The translations under genes and the position numbers were made by a program. The notes under the pieces are model-generated. The model did not search any database. It was given only the letters and a program-made list of their open reading frames with translations, and was not told where the DNA came from. A stretch of DNA of 64,000 nucleotides from Rhabdornis inornatus. Its lineage: Eukaryota > Chordata > Aves > Passeriformes > Rhabdornithidae. The stretch is from the NCBI GenBank assembly GCA_013397075.1, contig VWZS01000839.1:314413-378412 (forward strand), written 5' to 3'. This document shows, in pieces, positions 25,501-37,500 of the stretch (position 1 is the stretch's first letter; each line of letters opens with the position of its first letter).

Positions 25501-28500
25501 GACCAGTTTTCCATGTCCTCTCAAGGTAGAGAAATTGCAGGATGCTCTGAAATTTTGCTCACTTCTCCACTGCCAATTTCAGCCATCTAGCAGCCAGGAA
25601 ATGACAGCAGCCAAGGTAGAGTGAGTGCATTACCATTCCTTAGCTTTCTGTAATCTTGGGTGCAGAGGGGAAGGTGCTGAAGTCCTTGATACATGGGAGA
25701 AAGCACTGATGTGTGCAAAACTCTTCAGCAAGCCAAACTGCCAAAATAAGGACATTCTCACTACACTGTTTGCTGCAGACTAGAAGAAACATTATGACTC
25801 TGTTTTTGAGTCTGGCATTCTCTATCTGCAAAACAGCAAACACGGCACCTACAACAAGATAGGGACATGTTTTTCTGATACTGTAAACACGGCACCTACA
25901 ACATATCGGGATATGTTTTTTCTGCCTTAATATCTGATTCCAACTTGACTTATCCTCACAGCTGATGCAACATTTGTCTTGCTCTGATTCTAGGATGAAA
26001 TACTAAATTGTATTACAGTAAAAGTAACGATGTGATACACTGCTACAGTGCTCTGCATGTGAATATGAGGAAAATGACACTTCAGTGAAATTAATCACAT
26101 AAGGGAAAAAAATGTATTGGAAGAATAGTTGAGTTTTGCCAGTATAACTGTTACTAAACACACAGTTTCTGTCAGAATGGCCTTGAGTTAAAGATCAAGG
26201 CTTTTCAAGATCCAGTCAAGAGATCCATGTGGAAAATAATGTGGAATGGCTTCTGCTTTTGGTAAATACTGAATTTCAGAGTAAAGAAAAAGGTTAAAAA
26301 ATTACTTTGAATGGAAAGATGTATTCATCAATATAATAGTTTCAGCTGGAGTTAGAAAGGAAAAAGTCCACAGACAAGTTATTTGTTTGAATTTTGCTAT
26401 GGGTTGCTCAAAAAATACTTCAAATGGCTCATTTTTCTTTATGAAACATGAAAGCAAAGGAAAAAAAGACGTTTGTTTCATTTGGCTGGTTTATTTTCCA
26501 GTGGTCCTGCTGGTGTTACAGTTGATTTCAGATTAAAGGATTCTATGTATGTCTGTTTGTGAAAAATAAAAGGGAAGACAAAAGGGCTTGGATTCTCTAA
26601 CATGAAACTCAAACAGCACGCTATGATGCACATAGATGGTTTCTAGGAGGAAGCTGGAAGTACTTATGTAAATGTAATTTCTTTTGCTTTTTTATAAAAG
26701 TGAGTTACCTCCCAGAGTAGTGCAATGGTGAAAGTATTTGTTTGTTGCTGCAGAAAGGAGTGAAATAATGCTTAAAATCTCAACCCACTCAGGGGTGGAG
26801 CAGAAGACGTCAAAGAAAAGGTCAAAGCTCTGGGTTCAAAGTTATGGAATCAAAAGATGAGAGAATGTAAAAGAGGAGGAAAACACAGGCAGATCTAAAG
26901 TGCAATGCTAATGATAAGAAGAAACATCAAGAGCTTCTGGTGGGGAATTTCCACCTGGCAAAGATGGCTAGATAAATATAGGAAGGCTTTAAACTGCATG
27001 CTTATACAGACAGGAAATATAGGAGAACTAATACAACCTAACCATATAATCTCCAGAGGCATTTACTTGGAAGAAAAATATTTTATCCAGGTTTTGTGAG
27101 AACAGCTAAGTGGTCCATTGCTTGATCCTCTACCCCTCCCACCTCTCCATTACTGGTAGCAGGCTTAGCAGACTCCTTTCATATGATTCCTCTTTGACAT
27201 CCCATTATCTAGTTCTGAAGAGGGGGAAAAAATAGCCCTCTATATAGTGAGTCAACAAAATAAAACATCTCAGTGTTTATGACTGAAGATCTGACAGAAT
27301 AAAATGCAATGTTATGGTAGAATATTATGTAAGTGACAAGAAGCTTTCTAAGTAGAATTATTGTTCTGCTTATCAGAACAATAATTGGACATAGAAACAG
27401 CCGAAGTATAAGAACCATGGCTGTAGCAACAATGAGGATAAATTGAGTAGACATAGCTGAAAGAAGTGGTGAAACTAGAAAAGTGTCTCAGAGGTTCAGG
27501 ATTCTCCTCATGGTACTTGATTCAATAGATACTTTCTGAATAATTGTTTTCTTATTTGGAGATGCAAGTCTCAGAAGTCTGACTTTTATTAACCACCTTA
27601 TAGAAACAGAAGCTGTAATCAAGTGTCAGAGCTAAATACCCTGTTTGTGAATTGGCTGCTTGCCACTGTCTGGAGATGACACAAATCTCAGACAAAAATT
27701 TGCATAAAGCACAAAGAGAGATTTTCTTACAGGGGCTCATGGACCCAGGCTTTAGAACATTTCTTCTTCATGAATGTTGTGGTTTGGGACAAGTAAAGTC
27801 ACCCTAGGACAACAATGTTTCATTGAGATGAGGGATCTAAGGAAGAAAATTTCACAGAGGAAATCAACAATGGGTGGAAGCAGATAAAAGTGTGAGATGG
27901 AACAGAAGTGTAACAGAACTCGGGCCAGGGGGTGGGTGGGGGGAGAAGGACTGCAAAACTGTTTAGAAACTCAAAGCAAAAATTACTGATAATCTCTGAG
28001 AATGTTTGAATCTCTGCTGAAAAGAATTTGAATACAAAAAGGGAAGATGAAATTTAGTGATGCATACAGTAAGGTTACAAAAATACATAATTTTCCTATG
28101 ATAAATTTACCAGAGAACATCCTGGTCTAACAATAGTACTGTGGTAAATTTACCACAGGAACACTACATTTTTGGTGACCACAGCTCAAAGCTATCAATC
28201 AAAGAATAAGGGCACTGTAAGCATTTTAGGAGAATTTTGGGTGCAATTTAAAAGAGCCAAGATGAAAGCCACTGAGCAGTTGCCCAGAAATCTCATTCAG
28301 CAGAAGGTTCAAATATTAAGAAATATTCTTTCATTAATTAGAAAATCAAAGTAACAATTTGATTCAGTTGTTAAAATGAGGCAGAATTTTTGTAGCCATC
28401 TTCAAAGCAATTATTGCTTCCTCAGATAAGAAGCTGTTAGGTATGGTATGTTTGAATGTGAAATAATCAGTTTAATTCCATGTAATAAAACACAAAAATT

Positions 28501-31500
28501 CTGGAAAAGTGACAACAAGATAAAGTGCATCACATGGCACAGAAGCCTTGCTAAGCACGTGGCAAATACAGTGATCATTGAAAGTCTAATTCTTTCTTTG
28601 TTTCTGATTTGAGCAATACATGCAAGTTTAATCACATTAAATGACGTCAATAGCACAATTTTTATAAGTACAGCCTGCTATGATAGACGTAGAATTCAGT
28701 CCAAGATGTCCCACAGGGGAAGAATAAGGAGTAATGCCATCAAAATCCACCAGGGACTTCTATCACACATCATATATTCTCTATCAATCACATTCAAGAC
28801 AGTTCAGATAATCTTTGGAGGTGAATATCTCATAGACAGTCCAACCAGGGATGTATCATAAGAATGTTTTTATTTAACTGGAATCAATAAAATAACACTG
28901 TAATACAGAATTGTGAAAAATCAAAGGGTTTTTGTGCAAAATTAAGAGTGATAGACCAGAAGATTACAAAAGTGAGTAGGATTTCAAGTTATGGTGCCAG
29001 TATAAACAAACATCATTCTGGGATTAACCGTATTAAGGGAAGTGTAGTACGTGTGGGCTACAGGAAGTAATTTGGAATGTCAGGAGAGAAGCCTCTGCTG
29101 GATAATTATGTTGTTTGGAGTGCCATGGTTGAAAAAACTGTAGACAAACTGAAACAGGCCACAAGTAAGCACCAAGTATGATAAGTGGGTTGGAAAACTT
29201 GACCTGCACAGAGAGGTTGAAATGGTTTGTTTAGTCTAGAAAACAGAAGATTGGTGGGAGACCAAACATACTGTAAAAGTACAAAATGCCAGTAAGAACA
29301 GTGGGAAGTTTCTTATGTGAATGCTAAGAGCTGTGCAGGAACAGGGAGGGACTGAAACTGTAGCTGTAGGGTATGAAATTTGGACTTAGCAAGTCAGTGT
29401 AAAACTGGAGGAATAGTAGAGTCACTAGAACAGGAATACAGAACTAGTAAGGTGCTAATGTTAATTATTTTTTGTATCAAAACTGACTTAGAGAAGGATG
29501 GTAACAGATAGATATTTATTGTGGTAGTACTAGAAGTATGTAATAGACTTCTAAATTTAGTTAGCCCTGAATGTGACTACGGATTTCACTGATGCTAATG
29601 ATGAAAATATGTAACTGGGAATTACACTAGCATGGAGGATATTGGTATCTGGCATAGGGACTGGACAATAAAAACAGCAATTATTCATAGGACCTCAGTA
29701 TTCCTGAACATGAGGATCAACACTCTTCAGAAGATATTCAGACAACTATAACTTAGTAACAATTTAAACGCAGGTAATTAGGAAGTTACAAAATGCTGGC
29801 CGTAGAAAATAAGCTTGGATTACATGATCAAGATTAGACTCTAAATTAAATATCTGAGTAAACAAAGTACATGTAAAACAAAATTCCTGATTTCAGGGGC
29901 ACATGTTTTGATAAATTAAGGAAATTCTCAGCTGGACTGAGTAGGTGTGAGATCAGAATGTTCCAAGGACCTGGAATGTATCCTCTCAATGGTGGAAAAT
30001 ACGGCAGGAAGCTGAATCCCAAGAGCAGAGAAGAAAAGTGTATAGAAGAGGCTTGAGATAATGGATGTCTAACCATCTTTAAAAGATAAATTTAGAATAA
30101 ATAGCTATCTTACAAAAGTACAGACAAGCAAAAGAAATTGTGTCTTAAAAATCAGAAGACGAGTATGATTAAAAGTTGAATGGAGGCTGGAGGACAATTA
30201 CTTTCCAAGGGATAAGACTTGGTATTGCTCTTGTTTAATATTTTCATAATAACTTGGCACATAATACAGGAGCTTTCTGATAAAATGTACCAATAATAAA
30301 AAACTGAAAGACAGTAACAGGAAGGAATGGAGATATCATACAGGGATATGGATCACCTTTAAATCTTGAGTAATACAAATGGGACAAAATTGAATAGGAA
30401 AAAATGTATAAGTCATGCACTTATGTGCCAGTAACAGAAGGTCCTCCCCAAAACTAGAAACTCTATGCTTGGAAACAGCTAAGGAAGAGAAGTACTGAGA
30501 TACAAAGGGTTTTTCCAAAATGACTAGGAGCTTCTAATAGGACAAAGCTGTGAATGAAGCAAATGCTGTTCTATGACATACCAAAAGAGGCATTTCTAAC
30601 ACAAATAAGGAGGAACAGTGTCACTGTGTAAGATCTGGCAAAAATATCTTTGTATGACTAGTACAATTTTAATCATCCCTCTTCAAGGAAACACAACTAA
30701 AACACAAAAGGAAAAGGGTTACTCAGTTAATGAGAGAAACAGAAAGCATATTTAAAAAAAAAAAACTGAAAAGACCATGATTGGTTACAGCAGCAAGAGA
30801 ACAATTCAAAAGATTTGTGATGATTGTCTATAAATACATCTGAAGAACAAGTACCAGTAAGAGGAAATAAGTATTTAATCTAAATAATAATGCTGGAACA
30901 GAAATGAAAGGATATAATCAGCCCTGAATATGAATAGAAATTAGAGATACAGATCGTTAAAGCAAAGAAGTTTTTGAACTGTGTTCCTTTGAGAATAATG
31001 GGGGCAAAAAACCCCTAATTGCTTAATGGACAAGGTAAGTTTTTGAGAGGAATGATGTAACATAGCTTCAAGTGATTGCAGGGGTTGAATTTAATGATAC
31101 AGAAAGACCTTTTCAACCTTATGTTTCTGTTGTTATAAAAAAGTAATTAATTCTTTTTGCTCTATTTCCACTAAGGTAGGATATAAAATGTTCAATTTCA
31201 TTTGTGGGTTAGAGAACAACGTTGACTTTCTAGAAGACACCAGACACTGGAGCATACTAGCTAAGAAAGTTTTCAAGAAGCACTTGAACAAATATTTGAC
31301 ATGGCTTTTCTAAGTGTACTGAGACAGACTACTAATATGAGTTGGTTTTCTGAGGTTCTTTTCAGCCCTAAATTTCTATTGGAAAATAAAAGCTTGTGTT
31401 TCTGGATTCTGGATTAGCAAAACATCAAAAAACACAAGTAACAATCTCTGTTAAGTAATTTACACTCTAGAACTTCTGGAGATATTCGCAGTGGTTCATT

Positions 31501-34500
31501 ATTTATTATGTTTCCCCTGTTCAGAGTGTTTTAGAAAATTCATAAAGTAAACACAATTCCCATCTGGAGACTGGAAGATTCTGGTTTTCATATCTGGAGA
31601 TTCTGGTATACACACAGAAGAATACCATTACTGTATTTAGCATTCTTTAGCAGAGAAGTTAGCAGCCTGATGTGAGCTCCATTGTAAAACACTTTCCTTC
31701 TCTCAACTTCCTTCCAGAGTGGCAACAGGATTTTGTGTTCCATCATTCTGGACCACTGGCAGGGACCATCAATAATAAATTATGATGATGAGAATGGCAA
31801 AACATGCATGCACATTGCTGCTGCTGCAGGCTACAGTGATATCATCAGTGACCTGGCTAAAGTCCCAAGGTGCAACCTGCAGGCCCTTGATGTGGATGAC
31901 AGGTAACCATGGAAACTCTGAAATTGCTGCTTCCTTTCTAATAACCTGACACCAGCTCTGTTTGCTATATAACCATGTTTCCTCTTTCACAGGCCATGGC
32001 CTAGTAATGCCCTGCACTCCACAGAGAACTGTGCTTGCTCAGAAACACTGCAAACCAGTCCAGCTCACATGTCTAGTACTTAGTATGATAACCAACTAGA
32101 AGGAATGATACTTAGCTTTCTGTTTTTGCTAGAAAAAGAGAAGATTATTTGTGTAAGGAGTTTGCCACCACTCACCTTCTTTCAATCAAAAGTGAGCATT
32201 CTTTTCAAAACAATAGAACAGGATCCTGCAGCTTGAAGCCAGGATCCTGGTGTTTTTTGTATTTAAGAAATGGCAGTGTTCTCTAGTTGGATTTAAGATG
32301 AAAATACCATACTCCTATAGGACCAAAGGACCCTCACCTTCCATTCTGAAAAGATCTGTGATGCCTTCTGTGATTATTTCTCTATTTTATAGGTACAGAA
32401 GAGTCATCTTTCCTCTTTTTCACCCCACACCTACCCTCCTTAGAACTTTGCTCATAAATTTATTTAATGCAAAGAGAACCAGCTGGCTGTTCACATCAAT
32501 TATACTGCTCAGTGAAGCAAAAGCCAAGGTTTTCTTGGCTTAGGCCTTCAGGTGCTTAAAATAATATCATTATTCATGGAAAAATGCAATAAAATGGAAC
32601 AGAAATAAAATGAACAAGGCTCTGGAGAAGTTTCTAAACATCATTAAAATGTAGTTGCGAAGGCTGTGTTTCTATGGAAAGAAGAGCAAAGGGAGGAGAT
32701 TGCCTACACTTCAAAGTTCATTAAGACATGGCCACCTATTCCATGTGCTCAGATATTTCCACAAAATATATTATACTTGGAGAGGGAGAAGATAAGCTTT
32801 TCATTACAAGTACATATATAAGATTTTCATTCTATTGTGTTTCTATTTTGTTGTGATTACACCCAATCTGAAATCACTGGGACTGAAAAGGAATAGAAAG
32901 AAAAATGTCAATTTTATTTTTTTTATTCTTAAACACTTATCTTGCAGTGTTTTCTGTGCTTTCAGGTTTTTCACAAGAGCAAAATACTACTATTTGGAAA
33001 CTGGACAAAAGTTTCCAAATACAAGATGCAAATTTTCTGTCAAGCACAAAATCAGTTTGATTCCCCTGCAGATATTCAGAACAATTGTATGTCGCCTGGT
33101 CTGTGCCTATCATAGAACTCAGAAACTGGCAAAGTGGCAGTCTGGTAGATGTGTTCAGTCCTTGTCATTCATCAGGGATAGGCTTCTCTTATTACCTTCA
33201 TGGAGAGTCCTGTGCCAACCATTTCTAATTGTGGTGTAAAGATGAGAAGAGTTTGTCCCTATGCAGTGGACACTGTGAAGGGTTTTTTCAAATTCTGCTC
33301 TGAAAACTTCAGGCATTTCTCCTACTCACAATTCCAGCTGTGGAAGAGATGCTATTATATAATGTATAGGCATTCTGCAGCCCCATATATACTTTATCTG
33401 CAGCTAATAAAATGCAGCTACAATGGTGTGGAATAAGTTGGCTGCAGAATTTTTTAAAATGTATATTATGAATCTGGGCAAGTAGCATATCCTGTACACG
33501 CCTCACTATGTCATAAATGGTTTCAATTGTAAATCTGCTCATCCATTTTAATGATACTCTCCCTTTCCTGTAGGACTCCTTTGCACTGGGCTGCAGCAGC
33601 GGGGAAAGCTGACTGTGTGCAGACACTGCTAGAACTGGGGATAGACAGCAGCCCCCGAGACATCAATGAAAACACTCCTCTAACATATGCAATGTACTGT
33701 GGGCACACAGCATGCATCAAGTTGCTGTCTCAGGAGAGCAGGTAAAAGTAAAGTTCACATCTTGCTCACATGTTGCCACTGACTAGAAAACAAATTTATT
33801 GCTTTTTGAATGCTACTGAAGCGTTTGAGCCCTCAGTGGTGTTTCCTTGATTCATAAGCAATACTCATTTTCCAGCAACATTGCAACATTACAGTTCTCT
33901 ACTGAAGACTCTTCACTGAGGTTGCAGTACTACTCTACCAAGCAGCAGAGGGTGGGTTCTGGAGAAGATGTATAGCTCTTACTCAGACATTTCCATGTAG
34001 AAAACTTGTATAACAGAATAATTTGAGCCCTCAGGTATATGTAACTTCCACTTCTTTGAAATCTGTTCACTATCTGTGTGCTCATGTAATCAGACAGACA
34101 GTCTGAACACAAAAGCAGCTTTGACAGACAATAAAATAAATTTCAAGTTTTCATCCTCAGAGTAAGGGTTTGGTAGTATTATCCTAGCCTTCTTTAGTTC
34201 TCTACCTTGATGTGTTTTTTTTATTCTGAGTTCTTGTCTTTTAAAAAGTATAACAAAAGACTTACTGGTGACAATCTTCCTTTCTTTGTATTCTTCCTTT
34301 TCATGTAATTAGTTTCTGTTCTTCTACTTCAAGTATGCACTTACATTCATATCCCAATTTCTTTGTGCTTTCCCCCACTTTCCAGTCAGAACTTAGTATT
34401 ATGTCCTGTGTTCCAAATGTGAGACACAGGTAATATTACCTCTGCCCTTTCCCCTGCACTCTAGAGACTATTAGAGAAGGTCAGAGATTAGCCAAAATTT

Positions 34501-37500
34501 AATCTCAAAACCAGTACAGCAATACTGATACAGTTTTTGGTTTTGCCTTTTTCTCTTTTATATGTTCTCTGTATTGTTCACATATACATTTGTATCTCTG
34601 TAGCCTATTGTAGTAGTGGCTAGTTTTCCCAGTAATTTTCCATGGCCTTTCCCTAGGCAGAAAGACAAAACAAATTCCAGAGCTCCAAACTGTGGGGGGT
34701 ACAAGGCTGCTACCATGGTTCTTCCTGGGAACCAAGGTTGAGAACAACTCTTCTAGATACATTCTCATGGACAAAGTACAGCTGGTACCAAGGGAGAGAC
34801 TCCAGAGAACGGCCTTGACCTGGGGGAGAATTCCATCATTATTTGTCCTCCTAATTGATGCTCTTTTGTCAATTATGCTCATTTTCTATAAACATGTACT
34901 CACCCTTAGGGGGATGGACTTTTGTGGATATATTTTCATAACTGCCCCTGAAGGCCTTCAATAAAGATCCACTTTTATATTACGTCCCTACCAAAATTAT
35001 CTTGGTTTTCATTTGTAGTTTGGAAAAAGCAACAATACCAGTGTAGGTAATTATTTTGACCGATCTGAAACTATGCTGGACCTCTTTAGCACAAGCAGGG
35101 CAAGGTAAAGAGCAAATGGGAAAGAGAAAAGAGGAAAGGGGAAAGGAATTACAGGAATGGTGAACTAATGCCTTCTTTTACAGTGTTTGCAATTACTGGA
35201 AATACCTTTTTACAAATGTGACATAATACAAGGACTACCTGATTTAAAAGATCATAGCATGTTCTTCTCATTATCATTAGATCTTCACATCTGGTAGATG
35301 CTGAATCCAGAAAATTTTGTTTGTTTTTTCCCAGATAGCTAAGTTACATTAAGATGATTGTAAGGCAATTCACCAATAAGAAAGAGTGAAGTAGCACAGT
35401 AGCATTTTCAGTCTTTGTTTATTTCAAATTTGGGATCCTAATTTTCTTGAACCATCTATGCAAATGTATCTGGACAGAATATTGCTTCTTTCATTGAGTA
35501 ACACAGTTGGTATTTTCTCATTGTTTGGTAATATTGACATCATATTTTGTTTTGTATTTCCAGTAAATCTGAGTCAGTTCATCAGTTTCCCTCCCAGAAA
35601 AGCAGACTTATAAAGAAAGAAGGACGCTTCACTATGCTGAACCAGATCTTCTCTTGCAAAAAGAAGAAAGATGATCTGAAAACCAGTCAGGAGAGAAGCA
35701 GGGATCAATATCCTGGAGAAGAGACCTCAGAAGTAGACGCTATCATCACCCGTTTTGATTGCATTATGAATAAAAATTTCAAAGACATTTCAGATGAGTG
35801 TGAGACCACCCCTGACTTTAAAAGAAAGAGCACAGACACTAAGTACCTCATAGCAGAAAAGAAGCAATCAGAATGTCAGGGATTCCCACCCATCACCACC
35901 CAGAGCTTCCCTTCAATCACTGCAGGCAATTCCTTCCTAACTGCTTCCCAGAGCAAAACATCAAGCTTCTCCTCCAGCTCCAGTACCTATCCACACAAAT
36001 CGCAAAAGAGTAGGAGTGAACACAACTTGCTGGACAGCACAGGCAGCTGCCAGGCTTTGCTGGATGATCCCTGGAACACAGACTCTAACCAAAGACTCTC
36101 TTACAAAGTCTGTACTAGGACTTCTTCAGACAAATTGATGAATGGCTTAAACTCTGATAGATCTCACCATGTGCTTTTATGCCCTCCCTGCCTTCCCTCA
36201 CTTCCCAGTTCTCCATCAGGTAATCTTTTCCTTCTCTGTATCCTAAATCCTATAATATCTTCTGATGTGGCAAGGTGAGTCAGTAAAAAAGTAGGGACCA
36301 ATAACATTTCTATTTTTAATTTTTTTTTTTCAGTTTCTTTATGTGGCCATACCAGATAGCATGTGGGTGGGACATCAGTTGAAAGCTGAAGCAAGGTGGT
36401 TAGATGTGGGAAATAGGAGATTTAAGTAGATCTGATGAGCAAGCAGGTATCTAGGAAGCAAATAAGTCACCTGAGCAATTAGTGCCTCCAGGTCATATAT
36501 GTGATTTGTGAATTGCACATTAACACCCACTACCACACCTGCTGCCTTGTGTTCACTCTAGTCCTGGATGTGCAAGGGAACAAACTTGCCTTTGAATCTG
36601 TAACTGTGCTGAGAGCTGCTTCTGGATCCAGGCAGGTCCAGTGCCACACCAGGCAGCTTTAAGCCATGCCACTTTACCCTTACAGGTATATTGTGACTCC
36701 ATGTTTGCAGTGGCATCCCTTCCCACCCTTAATGCCACCCTGAGTGCCAGCTCTTTGGTCTGATGTGCTGTTCTTATGATTTCTCCAAAGCTGAATACAC
36801 ATTGCTAAGTTTACAGAGATGCGACAAATGCTTTTATGCTGTGGTCTGGAAATTGTAATGCAATAATAATGAAACAGGGCATTAGAATTCTAAGGTGAAG
36901 AGAGTTTGGCTGGATTTGGGATCTAGTATTTTGTTTGACTCACATCCATGTTTAAATGAATCTGCCTGGCTGGCCTGCATTCTGGGGTTTACTTTAACAT
37001 ATCAGTGTCTCCAAATTCATCTCCTCTGGGGTTAGTCCCATGCCAAAATTAAACACATCTAGCATGCCTTCCAACCACTGCAATGCCTAGCTGAAAATGA
37101 AGCAAGCAAAAGCAAACCCCAGACTTTCCAGTATACCACTAAAAGGAGTAAAAATTTTACAATAAGTTAGTCTACACTTACCCCAAGAGACATGAGCTAT
37201 TACCGTTCAGTGGAAGGAGGACTGAGAAACCCAAAGAAGAGCCCCCAGTTAGCTGCATGATAGTACAGCAAACTGTACTGAAATGTAAGTGAAGTGAACT
37301 ATAAAAAAGCAAATCTTTGCACACATGTCTGACAACTAGAGCAGAGACAGCAATTTCAGAATGACAGGCCATTATTCATATATTGCGCAAATAAAGGCTG
37401 GAAATAGCTTTTTGGTGTAAAAAGGAACTATTTAAAAAGCCCCACTTCCTGAATATCAGGCCACATTCCTGAAAGCTTAATAGAACTGCTCCATAGGTGT

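Larger units (their letters stand above)
19793..31717 (+). other. ANKRD55 intron 6 (11925 bp, largest)
   Basis: GTGAGC...CTTCCAG. It holds a CR1 (24000-24360), the hexamer repeat, a 47-bp duplication, a hairpin, a palindrome and the ancient CR1 relics (28960-31381). Stretches 19.8-24.0 kb and 26-28.9 kb show nothing I can name. Confidence 0.9.
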
